DNA from: Meconema thalassinum
Taxonomy: Eukaryota; Arthropoda; Insecta; Orthoptera; Tettigoniidae
Length of the DNA: 64,000 bases
Direction: 5' to 3'
Assembly: GCA_946902985.2 (NCBI GenBank)
Contig: OX336388.2
Coordinates: forward strand, 226,756,467-226,820,466
The notes under the pieces are model-generated. The model was given only the letters and a program-made list of their open reading frames with translations, had not been told where the DNA came from and made no database searches. Shown here in pieces: positions 34,664-44,596 of the stretch (position 1 is its first letter; each line of letters starts with the position of its first letter). The translations under genes and the position numbers were made by a program.

Positions 34664-35090
34664 TGTTTCCGACTTTGTCCAACTGTGGACCGCATAGGAC
34701 CTAAGGCTTTCTGGAGAATTTCTTCTTCTTTTCTTCCGAGAACCTCTTCATTCCTTCACTTCTATTCTTTCTCTGCTCCTCTGTTATTGCCAAATTTGGC
34801 CTGTGTTGTGGTGGTTTTCCTTTGAACATCTTGATATTGTTAACTCGGCTTCGAAACGTTTTCCTATCGTGAATGACAATTTCAGTTAGTCCAACTTCAA
34901 TGGCGTCTCTTTGGACCTCTTCTACCCATTTTGTAGTAGCTTTCAACCCGGTGGTGTATTTAAAAATTTTCTTTGTCAGCTTATTTTCGTCCATTCTTAT
35001 CAAATGCCCGTAAAATTTTAGCTTTCTTTTACGCATTGTGACCACAATGGTTTTGGTCTGCATATACAGATCTTCATTTTCCCTTTTTTT
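34664..35090 (-). pseudogene. LINE ORF2 C-terminal remnant
   Basis: A minus frame (35063-34701, 120 codons) contains MRKRKLKFYGHLIRMDENKL, KWVEEVQRDAIEVGLTE and IHDRKTFRSRVNNIKMF, ending in a Lys-rich tail. This is the LINE tail block order and is closest to the element at 12620 (shared 'tggtccacag' 3' segment). Its 3' end abuts the AGCCTA element end at 34660, so one inserted next to or into the other. 5'-truncated and inactive. Confidence 0.78.
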
Positions 35091-35639
35091 TCATGTTCCG
35101 TCGTCATCTATGAAGGGTTAAACCAGAATTCACTTCCTTGGCAGAGCCTGGGGCTACAGCCAAGAAAATAAAAAAAGACTAATTTCATTCAAATCCTTGC
35201 GCTACTGATGAGGGATGAGCTACTGGTTTGCAGACATTCCAATGGCGCACCTCCCAAGCCGTTCGTTTGGTTTCCCGGATCCTAAAGAAGCTGGCGGGCG
35301 ATGCCACAGTGCGATACGGGGTCGGCCGGCTCCCGTTTGATTAGGGAGGCGAGTCGTCCACCGCACAAAGAGACCGCTTGTGACGTCATCATAGACAGTA
35401 GCTACTACTGATGAGCGCCCAGTAACTGATACATCGATACTGTTATCATAGCAACGTTCACAGGATCTACAGTAAATTCCTCTGGAGTATTAGTGCGAAT
35501 TAACGCAGTTTAATGGGTCAGCAACGGACCATCTTACCTCATGTTGTAAAGCAGGCGTTCTCAGGCCCTTTAGAGACTCATCCCACACCAAGTACACGAG
35601 CATCAATAAATTAAATTTATTCATTTATTTTACGTGTCC
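35091..35639. other. Mostly unassigned DNA with a SINE scrap
   Basis: 'aaccagaattcacttccttgg' plus 'cagagcctgg' (about 35120-35152) is a scrap of the type 3 SINE. The GC-richer part (35225-35400) has no recognised feature. Nothing supports a gene. Confidence 0.4.
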
Positions 35640-35813
35640 AGGAAAACAAAGTCCCCGATTCTTGGATGTCACGGGTAATCTCGAGAACCACTGGATGAAA
35701 TTTGAGACGGTTTTCACCATTCTGTAAAGGATATCTCGAGGAAGGTTTACTTTAGAAAATAGTTTATTTGTAATCAAAGGAAGCCACGCAGTACCGATTT
35801 CAGTGGAAAAGTC

Positions 35814-35815
<2 letters not shown>
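35640..35815 (-). repeat. Family C repeat fragment
   Basis: It carries 'ccccgattcttggatgtcac', 'attctgtaaaggatatctcg' and 'atcaaaggaagcca', matching 57590-57740. It runs into (AAT)n at 35817-35868. Confidence 0.7.

Positions 35816-35816
<1 letters not shown>

Positions 35817-35868
<52 letters not shown>
35817..35868. repeat. (AAT)n microsatellite
   Basis: About 17 tandem AAT units between a family C fragment and a SINE fragment. Confidence 0.95.
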
Positions 35869-35869
<1 letters not shown>

Positions 35870-35894
35870 TTTTGAAATAATTTAATATGCCTCT

Positions 35895-36030
35895 TCTCAG
35901 ATTTGTCTCACGAGGCTGTAGAGCCCGTTCCAGCTCTCAGACCATAATTGAATATCTTGGCAGAGCCTGAAATCAAACACGAACAGCCAAGAAAGTTAGC
36001 CACTACACCAAGAGGTGGTCTGTGAAGAAC
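35895..36030 (-). mobile_element. SINE (type 3), fragment
   Basis: It matches 55040-55180: 'cccgttccagctctcagacca', 'cttggcagagcctg' and 'gccactacacca'. The tRNA-like head (minus strand) is partly preserved. Confidence 0.6.
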
Positions 36031-36069
36031 GTATTTCAGGCTAGAGATGTTTCCGTACTGCTTTACAGG

Positions 36070-36200
36070 GCGGCTTCGTTGGCGTAGTCGGTAGCATGCT
36101 GAGCTTCTATGCCCAAGATAGCGGGTTCAACCCGGCCGAAGCCTGTATATATATACCGCGGACAGGCCAACAAGGAGCACGCAAATATCACTTCTTTATA
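36070..36200 (+). mobile_element. tRNA-derived SINE (type 5), head fragment
   Basis: The head 'gcggcttcgttggcgtagtc' (A-box-like) and B-box-like 'gggttcaacccggcc' are intact. The body is lost within 60 bp, where the LINE fragment at 36210 begins. Confidence 0.7.
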
Positions 36201-36209
36201 GGTCTAGTT

Positions 36210-36944
36210 TCCTTCTTTCTCTTCCAGAAGTCTTTCATCCTGGTCGACTGCGCAGCTCTTCTTTCAGCAGTCCATTCTCCTCTGTTGAGATTCTTCTTCT
36301 CCCCGACAAGAACTTTGAGGCCACATTTTTTTTCTGTACTCTATTCGATTTAGACAATCTTCTTCGGTAATTTCGAATTTTTGAAGTTCCTCATTCATTT
36401 GTTTTACATAGCCTCCTTGCCCTTTATAGTTCCAGATTTTATCAAACAGTTGTTTGTTTAACCTTGAGAAATCCATGCGGACCATATTATGTCCGTAGAA
36501 CAAAAGTCGCCGTTTTCTGATCATCACTTCAAGGTTGTCGATTTTAGTATAAATTTCTGCATTGGATCTCAGTCTATAACCTTCCTGTGTTTTCCTAGGA
36601 CCATGAATCCTTCTTAGAATTCTTCTTTCTATCTTGAGCAAATTCTCCATTCCGGTTATATTTGTAGTTTCCATGCCGTACAAGATGACTGGTCTAACAA
36701 CTGTATTAAAATGTCGTAATTTTGCATTGATATACAGGTTCTTTTTATGGTATATATTTTTTGTACAAAAATTTAATCTTTCCAATTTCCCTTTTTTGTT
36801 CTCAATTGCCAATTTATCCGTCCCATTGCTACTAATTATTTCTCCAAGATATTTAAATCGGTCAGTGACCCTGATGCTCCCATAATTTGTTTTATTCATT
36901 TTCCCTATACTTATAAAAGGAAACGTACTGCTTTTATTACTCAA
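36210..36944 (-). pseudogene. LINE ORF2 C-terminal region, 226-codon open frame
   Basis: The longest open transposon frame in the window outside simple repeats (36944-36264). It reads RFKYLGEIISSNG (end of the RT thumb region), NLYINAKLRHFNTVVRP, VILYGMETTNITG, ERRILRRIHGPRKTQEG, YRLRSNAEIYTKI and RKRRLLFYGHNMVRM, then the acidic tail EELQKFEITEEDCLNRIEYR. The same block order is seen at 12082, 12620, 17640 and 47640. The RT catalytic motifs lie upstream and are missing. No stop interrupts the frame, so this copy may be younger than its relatives. Clade within RTE/CR1/Jockey-type LINEs not resolved. Confidence 0.8.
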
Positions 36945-37655
36945 GTATTATTACGGTATTAATTGATTTTTCTTGAATTAATCTGGCCGTTGTGCAACAC
37001 CTTATGCTATTACCGGTCGCCACTGAAAAGTAACAAATGACGTTCTTTTGCCAAGTTAGAAGGTAAGATAGTGGTCGTTAGTCCAGTCCATTGAAGACTT
37101 GAAATACATTCCCGATGTCCATATGAAAGGGGAGAGGGCCCTCGCAAGACGTCCCAATGGGTCCTTGTTAAAAGTGACTCGGTTCATTTCCTTCAATAAA
37201 CTCAATAGCCGGAGCTGTTTGCTAGTTATAGCCGGCTGCAGGCTATCCTGAGGGAGATTATCACCACAAACCAAACCTCTATTGGTTTTGTCGTTATCCG
37301 TGGTCATTTAAGGCACCCTTCAGGAGAGCACAAAGCTTCTATCCCCGTAGATTTTCGGGAAAGAATAATCTAGAGCACTGGTTCCCCATCTTTTAGCAAC
37401 TGCGCACCTCTTGAAATTATCAGAACTTTCGGCGTACCAACATCCTTATATTTCTTTATAAACCTATATTTACTGTCGGATATGTGCCCAATGGCTTATT
37501 ATATTTTAATTAAGTTACTGAGAATGTAATGCTCTTGTATTTCGATTTTTCAAGACTTTATCAAGACAACAATAATAATATATATAGATTTGTTTTTCAA
37601 TTCTTTCTTGCTAATGTTTTAGAGAATGCAAACACAAATGTTTTAAATAACCGTA
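36945..37655. other. Unassigned DNA
   Basis: Frames of about 80 codons on either strand (37056-37307 minus, 37529-37771 plus) without domains. No repeat partner found up to the inverted arm at 37660. Confidence 0.35.
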
Positions 37656-37727
37656 TTCATATTAGAATTAAACGATTAAAATTACACGCCAAATCAATAC
37701 TCAACAAATATGTATTTTATATATTGG

Positions 37728-37767
37728 GACATGTCTCGACCTTCAATGAGGTCATCTTCAGCTTAAA
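37728..37767 (-). ncRNA. Hammerhead-like motif C (left arm copy), core damaged
   Basis: On the minus strand: CTGAAGA (37755-37761) fits the conserved CUGANGA box. Stem II is GACCT/AGGTC. The GAAA box reads GAGA (37734-37737). Then come C-AT-G and TC. The partner copy at 38901-38947 carries a different substitution in the same box, suggesting an intact GAAA ancestor. Confidence 0.45.
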
Positions 37768-37967
37768 ATGAAAATCAATTAAGAATTAAAAACTAAAAAT
37801 AGTATAAACGACTTAAATCTAAATAAAACATGAAAAGTTAATGATAATAATTGTAATAAATGAAACAAAAGTTTGGTGCTTTTCAGCAAGTCAACACGAA
37901 TGTACCCAAAAGGAGCTGGGTTATGCCCTGATCCTGAAATAAATTACATGAGGTTAATAAATACACT

Positions 37968-38010
37968 TGGATGACCAGTTTCGATCGTCAAGCGATTATC
38001 ATCAGATCCA
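37968..38010 (-). ncRNA. Hammerhead-ribozyme-like motif B (type I topology)
   Basis: Minus strand, 5' to 3': stem I TGGAT (38010-38006); CTGATGA (38005-37999), the canonical core box; stem II ATCG/CGAT with a 5-nt loop; GAAA (37982-37979); short stem III C-TG-G; cleavage-site triplet GTC (37975-37973); stem I partner ATCCA (37972-37968). Stem I is a perfect 5-bp match. The departure from consensus is one or two extra unpaired residues between CTGATGA and stem II. Activity is inferred, not shown. Confidence 0.55.
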
Positions 38011-38742
38011 TTACACTTATGCTATAACATCTATGTTTGAGAATACAGGTGAAAAATATTTACAATATGTGTATGCTAAATGTAATATACGGTATCTAAT
38101 GTTAGGTGAAATGCTAAAATGGTGATAGAAATCCGGAGTTTGTCTGTTTGGGGTGATTATATGGCAGTAAAAAATCAACTATGGTTATACTGTAATAATC
38201 CAGGCTGATAATTATCCGGTTGTCTTCCTGGCTGGGACTTCGAGCAGTTTCGTGTTCACTCTAGCACCAGTTGTGGTCGACTGAACCCGCGTGTTAACTG
38301 GACGAAACTGTTTTTTTCCTTTCTCCCCCCTTTGTTCCTATGTTCTGTCTGAGGTCAGTGCAATGTTTATTTGTGTGACGTTGCCAAATCTAGATAAGAA
38401 TGTATGTTATTGAATACAGGAAGATCTACAACTATTAAAGACCGTGGAACTGTCTTCGGCACGCGTGGACTAAAAAGCCATTCGAACAAAGCGCTGCCCT
38501 GTCTATTGAAGACGTCCCAGTACCTTTAATACTGCCGCGCATACCGGCCTAGGTTTATTGAAGAAAAAAGTAGATAGTACACCTGATCCAAATAACATTT
38601 ACCTATTAAATGTAATAAATGAATAGTAATAAAATGGACATCCTTACAATTGTAGGATTAAATAAAATAAATATAATATTGGTCTTTTTACAATAATTTT
38701 CAAAAGTAGTTAGAAAAAATAAATATTAATGGTGAGTGTAAA

Positions 38743-38839
38743 AATGTTAAGCTTTAATTATTTTGAATCAAAATATACACTTGATTTTCTAAGTTATTTT
38801 TGTGTAAACTTTGATTTTAAAAAATTAAAGCTTAACATT
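38743..38839. repeat. Long imperfect hairpin
   Basis: AATGTTAAGCTTTAATT (38743-38759) is a perfect 17-bp inverted match to 38823-38839. Pairing continues imperfectly inwards to about 38781/38801. It lies just inside the right arm of the Penelope-like structure. Confidence 0.75.
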
Positions 38840-38900
38840 TCTTATTCAGATTTTAGTCATATATACTATTTTTAGTTTTTAATTCTTAATTAATTTTCAT

Positions 38901-38947
38901 TTTAAGCTGAAGATGACCTCAATGAAGGTCGGAACATGTCCCAAAAT
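38901..38947 (+). ncRNA. Hammerhead-like motif C (right arm copy), core damaged
   Basis: CTGAAGA (38907-38913), stem II GACCT/AGGTC (38915-38919/38926-38930), then GGAA (38931-38934) where GAAA is expected, C-AT-G and TC. Flanking ATTTT (upstream) and AAAAT (downstream) could close stem I with an internal loop. Confidence 0.45.
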
Positions 38948-39336
38948 ATAAAATATAGATTTGTTGAGTATTGATTTGGCGTATAATTTTAAATGTTTAA
39001 GTTTAATGTTTTAGAGGTAGACTATATGTATATTAATAACAATTGTTTAATATATAAATGAAGAAATAAAATGATTATTGCAAATTACTGTACCGTACTG
39101 TTCTATGTATTACTCATAGGTCTAAAATAATACAATTTTGTATTATTAATACAAACTAAGCCAAAAAAATCATCAACATCATCCAAATTCTACAGGGGAC
39201 TTTTTTTTTTGCTTGGCAAGGACATTCTCGCTCACGCGCTCCGCCGGTGACGGCTCAGTTCCCGGCGACCGCGCGCGCGTATGTACGGCAGAATACGGTG
39301 ATTAACATCAGTATCATGCATATTTACTCACCATGC

Positions 39337-39591
39337 TTACAGTAGATGCTGAAAATGTTCCCCATCCGCTGTCAAACATAATCGGCATCTCTTTATGAAG
39401 TTTCCGGTTACTCCAGTTAATTTAGCTTCAGTAAGGAAATAACGACATTTTCGTATATTTTTATTGTTTACTGAACCTGTACGTTTGAATCTCTTAGCCA
39501 GCTGATTTATTGTCCGATTTATAGGAATGGGTCTCCCTGAAAATGTCATTCGAAACTTTTGTCTTGTTCTTGCGCACGTTATGAACGGCAC
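39337..39591 (-). pseudogene. Transposase-like frame, HTH fused to C-terminus (left arm)
   Basis: An 84-codon frame reads FRMTFSGRPIPINRTINQLA, then KRFKRTGSVNNK, an N-terminal helix-turn-helix region like DUF4817/mariner-type DNA-binding domains (Arg/Thr-rich, R-T-I-x-x-L-x-x-x-F-x-x-T-G-S-V). It jumps to TGVTGNFIKRCRLCLTADGE and HFQHLL, a typical C-terminus of such proteins. The DDE/D catalytic region in between is absent, so the product could bind DNA but not catalyse transposition. Family assignment is from motif memory. Confidence 0.6.
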
Positions 39592-39899
39592 GTAGGCCTT
39601 TTATGCAGACCTTCGTTAAACCTTGGCCGCCGATCCCCGGTGCGTGGTCTCCAGCCGTATTGCCCGGGTATTCACTCGCTCTTCTGTAGACGTGTGAGCT
39701 CCGACATAATTGGGTGTTTCAGTCTTTCAGTGTTTTATAAAGCTACTGTGTACTGGTACTGTATATCTTATTGTGTAGTGTTTTATTGTGATTTTTATTG
39801 TGATTTTATTGTGCTGTAACGCCTTATGTGAAATATTCGTTACGTGAACGAGTATATTTGCACGTTTCGTACATAAAGTGCAGGAAATCGTGCGTTAGA

Positions 39900-40132
39900 A
39901 CCAGTCAAAAGTTTCGAATGACATTTCCAGGGAGACCCATTCTTATAAAACGGACAATAAATCAACTGGCTAAGAGATTCAAATGTACAGGTTCAGTAAA
40001 CAATAAAAAATAGAGACGAAAATATCGTTATTTCCTTACTGAAGCTAAATTAACTGGAGTAACCGGAAACTTCATAAGGAGATGCCGGTTAGGTTTGGCA
40101 GCGGATGGGGAACATTTTCAGCATCTACTGTA
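39900..40132 (+). pseudogene. Transposase-like frame, right-arm copy with stop
   Basis: The inverted partner of 39337-39591 reads FRMTFPGRPILIKRTINQLA and KRFKCTGSVNNKK. It then hits a stop at 40012-40014 and continues as YFLTEAKLTGVTGNFIRRC and GEHFQHLL. The two arms differ by scattered substitutions, so arm duplication is not very recent. Confidence 0.6.
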
Positions 40133-40277
40133 AGCATGGTGAGTAAAAATGCATGATACTGATTTTAAGCGCGGTATTCTGCCGTACAAACGCGCGCGCG
40201 GTCGCCGGGAACTGAGCTGTCACTGGCGGAGCGCGTGAGCGAGAATGTCCTTGCCAAGCAAATATAAAGACCCTGTA

Positions 40278-40455
40278 CTTTTAGTGTGAAACTTGCTGCT
40301 GATGCTGTTGTTGTTGTTGTTGTTTGCTTGTGATTAAAATATCAATACCAGGAGTAATTGAACTTAACTTCACTCTTAAGTCTTCTTCACTTATACTGTT
40401 TGTATGTTTATTCTGATGTAAAATAATGAAGAAAATCCACTCTCACACAGGTAAC
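40278..40455. other. Spacer with short GTT repeat
   Basis: 'gctgttgttgttgttgttg' at about 40305-40323; otherwise unassigned. Confidence 0.4.
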
Positions 40456-40901
40456 TTAAAAACAAACTAGATTGTGGTCTGAGTTTATGTCAGCACCAGG
40501 ATATGTTTTACAATCCAAAATCTGCTTTCGAAACCTCTGCTTGACCATAATGAAGTCGATTTGGTAACGCCCTGAATCTCCTGGTCTCATCCATGTGTAT
40601 ATTTTTCTACTGTGGTTATTGAATAAGGTGTTAGCTATGACCAACTCATGCTCGGTGCAGAATTCCATCAGCCCGCTTCCTCGATCATTCCTTCCACCTA
40701 ATCCGAAATCTCCTACTATCTTCCCTTCCCTCCCTTTTCCTACCACAGCATTCCAATCTCCCATTACTATAACATTTTCATCACCCTTGATATACCTCAG
40801 ATTTCATCTATTTCTTCGTAGACCTTTTCAACTTCTTCATCATCAGCTTGACTGGTAGGCATATAGACTTGTACCACTGTGAAGCACGTAGGTTTAGTAT
40901 T
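40456..40901 (-). pseudogene. LINE endonuclease, C-terminal half (interrupted by insertion)
   Basis: Minus strand from 40895: KPTCFTVVQVYMPTSQADDE, a one-base frameshift near 40800, then MGDWNAVVGKGREGK, GGRNDRGSGLMEFC and SRKIYTWMRPGDSGRYQIDF, ending PGADINSDHNLVCF. GDWN and SDH are the catalytic Asp/Asn and Asp-His motifs of APE-type endonucleases of LINEs. The missing N-terminal half lies at 44597-44899 on the same strand. The two halves join in frame when 40902-44596 and one AGTATT are removed. The reading frame is lost after SDHNLVCF, so the RT part is not present here. Confidence 0.88.
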
Positions 40902-43900
40902 GTACCCAATGGGACACGGCAGACTGGCATCGAACTCGGGTCTTATCAGAGAAGACCAGGCCCATGATTCTGCCTAGAAACGAACCATTGATCTCTGAGG
41001 GGGAACAGCTACAGGGAACCCGAAGAGCAATAAGTTATAATGACATATAATAATATAGCATGATTTCACGGCGAGAATGTGAATATCATAGCTGTTTAAG
41101 GTGAATAATTGTAAGAAAATGCAAGCATATGTACGTTTTGGAAGGATAAACGCATGAAGGCAAGCCAGCTTGACATTTGACTAATCGCAGCCAGCAGAGG
41201 GGCGTGTATTAGTGACGCCGAAGGAACTCATTTCGTCTGGACCGCCAGGACAGCTCGAAATTAATGACTGGGGTTCACCAGTGGACAACGCTTGAGACCG
41301 GAGAGGGGGTAATAGTCCACGGAAATTAATTGATTACAGCCAATTGGAGCATTGAAATGAAGTAAAACTTGCACCCCGGTGAATATATTCTAGGAGAGAT
41401 AATTTAGGAGTGGTCTCACGCCTAAATTAAAGCCTATATCTTGAAATGAGCCGGTGAACACACAGCCTACGCGCAGGAGGAATGATTTGGAGACCCGCAT
41501 GAGGGGATTTACCAGGGTGGCGTCATGACGCTATGGAAGAAGGCAATTAATTGTAATTAATTGGCCGAAGCGATCGCTTGCACGCAAGGGATTATGGGAC
41601 CTCCACACCTAGACAAACGAGGTGTATACGTCATTGTGGCTGGAAATGCATTATTTCAAGAAAGGAGTCGGTCCCGAATGTCCAGTGGACTACGTTTTAC
41701 GAGAAACCTTTATATAGGGGGAGCAGCGCAGGAAAGTCAGTTCCGCTCCAGTTCTTCTCCAGTTCATCTCCAGTTCGTCTTGACTCAACACGTAAACTAA
41801 AACTCTGCCAGAAAGTGCGCGGAATGTTAAAGTATCGACGCTCAAGTATATTTGGAGAACAATGGAAGCGCATTATACAGCTTCTTAATAGTAACTATGG
41901 ATCGCGTAATATTTAATCTACAGCAGATATTTATCCATTATCATACGCAAGTGTAAATTCTCTACAGCGTAGGAATAATTTAGGATGTTTTTGGACAGTG
42001 AATATACCAGGAGGTATTGTCATAGTTATAAATGACACATTATCGTCAGGATCACTACAATTATGGGAGCCTGGAAGGCATCACAAAGAAACGTGACAGT
42101 GAACTGAACAGAATTGAAGGTGACGAGAATCGAACGCACGCACACGCAAGATAGACTTTCACGGAGACCGGCGGTTGTCAGAAGTTAGCTGCATCGCATC
42201 CCTGAGGTCAGGCGTTAGTAGGAGTCCAATTAAGGATCCACATGTGAAATAGTGCGAGAAGTGTATATAAGTTTTATTACAGTGATTTCAAAGTGTTTAT
42301 GTGTCTTGTGAAATAATATGTATTGTGTTAAAATGAGAAAAGCCACTGATAAAAATATGATTATCATGTGTGAAGTATGTGATTGCATGTGTCGTGTGAG
42401 ATATAGCATGATGGCTTAATCCAAGCATCATGGTAGGCTCGTGGCTGGCGTGCTGGAATAATCCAGCGAAAATGAAAGGTGAGTACAAATTTAAAATGTT
42501 AATCTATTTAGATAGTTCACCATACAACGAAGCATCACTTTAAAACTAAGATGTAACAGTCACTTATGTGCGAGATTTCACCACTCGTATTTTGGTAGAA
42601 TATGGCTTGGAGGGTGATTTGTGTACGGCCATTCAGGCCTAAGATAGTGATGAAAATAACGGTAACGTTAAATATTAATAATAATAATAATCTGGGGTCG
42701 GTAACATTAATAAGTAAAGTAATAGGCTTGTCAGGCCTGGAGAACGTTCAAGGTGTGTCATGTCTAATATAAAGATACTGTATTATGTAAACAGTAAGAA
42801 AGTAACGTAAAATATATCGAGATATGAGAGTTTTTCAGTGTCATGAATTGTTGAATGAATATTTAATATGGTCAATTCTCAGGATTGTATTTGAGAACCA
42901 TTAAGGTAATGTAAGCCAGTAAATTTATGCTTGTTTAGGAGCTACTTAAAGCTTTGGCTTAAGAGTAATTGCAGAGAGGACGTGAGTGCTTTAATAATTG
43001 AGTAATCTATGAGAAGTATTAATTGAGCCGCATACAGCGAGCAAAGTAACGTAGAATCAAGTGATTTACGTCAATAAAGTTGCGGGGACCATTCTAACAT
43101 AGCTTGCACGTTAGGGGAAAAGTTGGCTAATCTACGAGATAGTACTGCCGTGGAGCATACTTGTATTATTCGCAGCGAAGTGGAACGGAGGATGTCTGTA
43201 TCCACCGCTTGCAGGAATATTGCCACGAGGGATACTCTTCGAGACCCTACGTGAGCCCATGTATTAATTGATCTGCCCTGAGAGGTAAGAATAAAGTTCG
43301 TCGTATAGGAAACGCCGATTTCCTTATTATTATATTAGGCAGCTGCTGATGAGAAATCTTGGATTCTCAATCGTGAAGAGCGCCCGAAGCCACTAGTATC
43401 GCCACAGAACGGTAAGGCTATTAAAGGATCCATCCCCTGCCATGAATGTTAATTAGGAGCCGAATTGAGCCCATTACACTATAAATGTAGGTGTTAAATA
43501 ATTAGAATGACTCGATTACTAGGGACAACACTCAGGGTAACTCCATAGTACTGCATTGTAAACAATGTTGACCTTGCTAGCAGCCAGAGGGGTGTGGTAG
43601 GTATGCCACGAGGACGGCGGCCATCTTGCTCGGCCAGCTGGAACTAATTTTATTGCCTGCTTGAAAGGGAGGTCTGGTGACCTGGTCCCTTTATTTTAGA
43701 AGCGCAGTAGGACACTGAAGAATCTAGATATTTCAAAAAGTAATTAAGATATGATTGTTGTTTCAACACACATACCTTGTTGGATCGTTGTGATCGGATA
43801 ATATTTGGCCCAGTTATTCTCTGAGGAGGAACGCTGCACCAAATAAAAATAGGCATCTTTTTAAAGTGCATTTTGACCAGTTCACACTAATTTTTGCAGA

Positions 43901-44596
43901 CGGGTAGGTGATTTCAATGACATGACACGTTTGTAACGATAATATTTCGACCAGACCCAGAAAATCGTTGTATGGTGAAACTATAAACATTTCTATCCAT
44001 GTGTATTTTGAAAGGGAAAAAGTACCACTTTAGCGTTTTATATTGATGGGAAAGAAGAATACGATTCAAGAATACGACACAACACTTGTTAATTAAGGCA
44101 TAAGATAATGAATTTATGTTAATGAAAGTAAATGCCCGTGAAAAACGGATTAATGTTTAATTATTGCTGAATTAATGTCATTTAAAGTGATATTATGACT
44201 ATTGTGTTGTGATACTCCAGTTTATGTTAAATTGTGCCACGTGAAGAACACTATGGACTCTCGTAGATGTCTGAAAGTATCAATGATAGGATGCTAGAAA
44301 TAGATTTGAGTGCAGTGAAGCACGAATTGTAAGAAGAGACTCACAAATAACCTTGATTTTCATTGTGGGAAGTAAATGTAAAATATCCTTTGTTTGTATT
44401 TTTGTTGTATAGCCATGATTTTGTATCATTAAATGTTGTATTTAGGAATATGTTGTTTCTTTCATGTAGAGTAGTTACCTGACAGACTCAAATCCTGAGC
44501 ATGTGGTCGTATGGTGGGCATGAACGTCCCATACCTCGAAAGACCGTGAGGTAGCTGGGATACGAACACATGTTCCATATGATGACAATTGGGTAC
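40902..44596. mobile_element. 3.7-kb insertion with inverted termini (putative giant solo LTR or non-autonomous element)
   Basis: GTACCCAAT (40902-40910) and ATTGGGTAC (44588-44596) are perfect inverted termini. The host hexamer AGTATT is duplicated at 40896-40901 and 44597-44602. The same ends can equally be read as TG...CA (40901-44597) with a 4-bp GTAT duplication, the pattern of a Ty3/Gypsy-type LTR. No second LTR copy, primer-binding site or protein frame was found inside, so a solo LTR is one option and a DNA transposon with 6-bp TSD another. A TATA-Inr promoter lies at 41711-41741, AATAAA signals near 43074 and 43286, and ATTAAA near 44428. The 79-112 codon frames inside show no domain. 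Confidence 0.82.
41711..41741 (+). promoter_or_regulatory. Candidate core promoter: TATA box plus initiator
   Basis: TATATAG at 41711-41717 lies 28 bp upstream of the A of TCAGT (41737-41741), the arthropod initiator consensus. This is the spacing expected for pol II. It sits within the 3.7-kb insertion, so it is most simply that element's own promoter. A perfect splice-donor-like AAAG|GTGAGTA occurs downstream at about 42478. A further repeat CCAGTTC(G/T)TCTCCAGTT-like run follows the initiator. Confidence 0.5.

Larger units (their letters stand above)
37660..38995. mobile_element. Penelope-like candidate: inverted arms with hammerhead-like motifs
   Basis: The arm at 37660-37810 recurs inverted at 38850-38995 (shared: 'caaatcaatactcaacaaat', 'gggacatgtc', 'tgaggtcatcttcagcttaa', 'aattaagaattaaaaactaaaaa'). 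Each arm carries a hammerhead-like motif, and a third, different motif lies at 37968-38010. Penelope-like elements are known to have terminal repeats that may be inverted and to encode hammerhead motifs; assigning this structure to that class is inference. No RT or GIY-YIG frame remains. The sequence at 38200-38560 is unassigned. Confidence 0.4.
39193..40275. mobile_element. Fold-back Tc1/mariner-like element with about 390-bp inverted arms
   Basis: The arms 39193-39592 and about 39890-40275 are inverted copies, from the outer CAGGG and GCTTGGCAAGGACATTCTCG through the GC-rich CGCGCGCG segment to the coding segment. TA lies immediately outside both ends (39191-39192, 40276-40277), consistent with TA duplication. 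Each arm holds the same shortened transposase-like frame, and a unique spacer of about 300 bp separates them. Length 1083 bp. It probably arose by inversion/duplication of an internally deleted copy. Confidence 0.75.

Noticed and set aside
35200..35230. CTGATGAG strings near 35207, 35408 and 43345 as further hammerhead cores
   Set aside because: No stem II followed by GAAA at the required distance, unlike motifs at 37968 and 62654.
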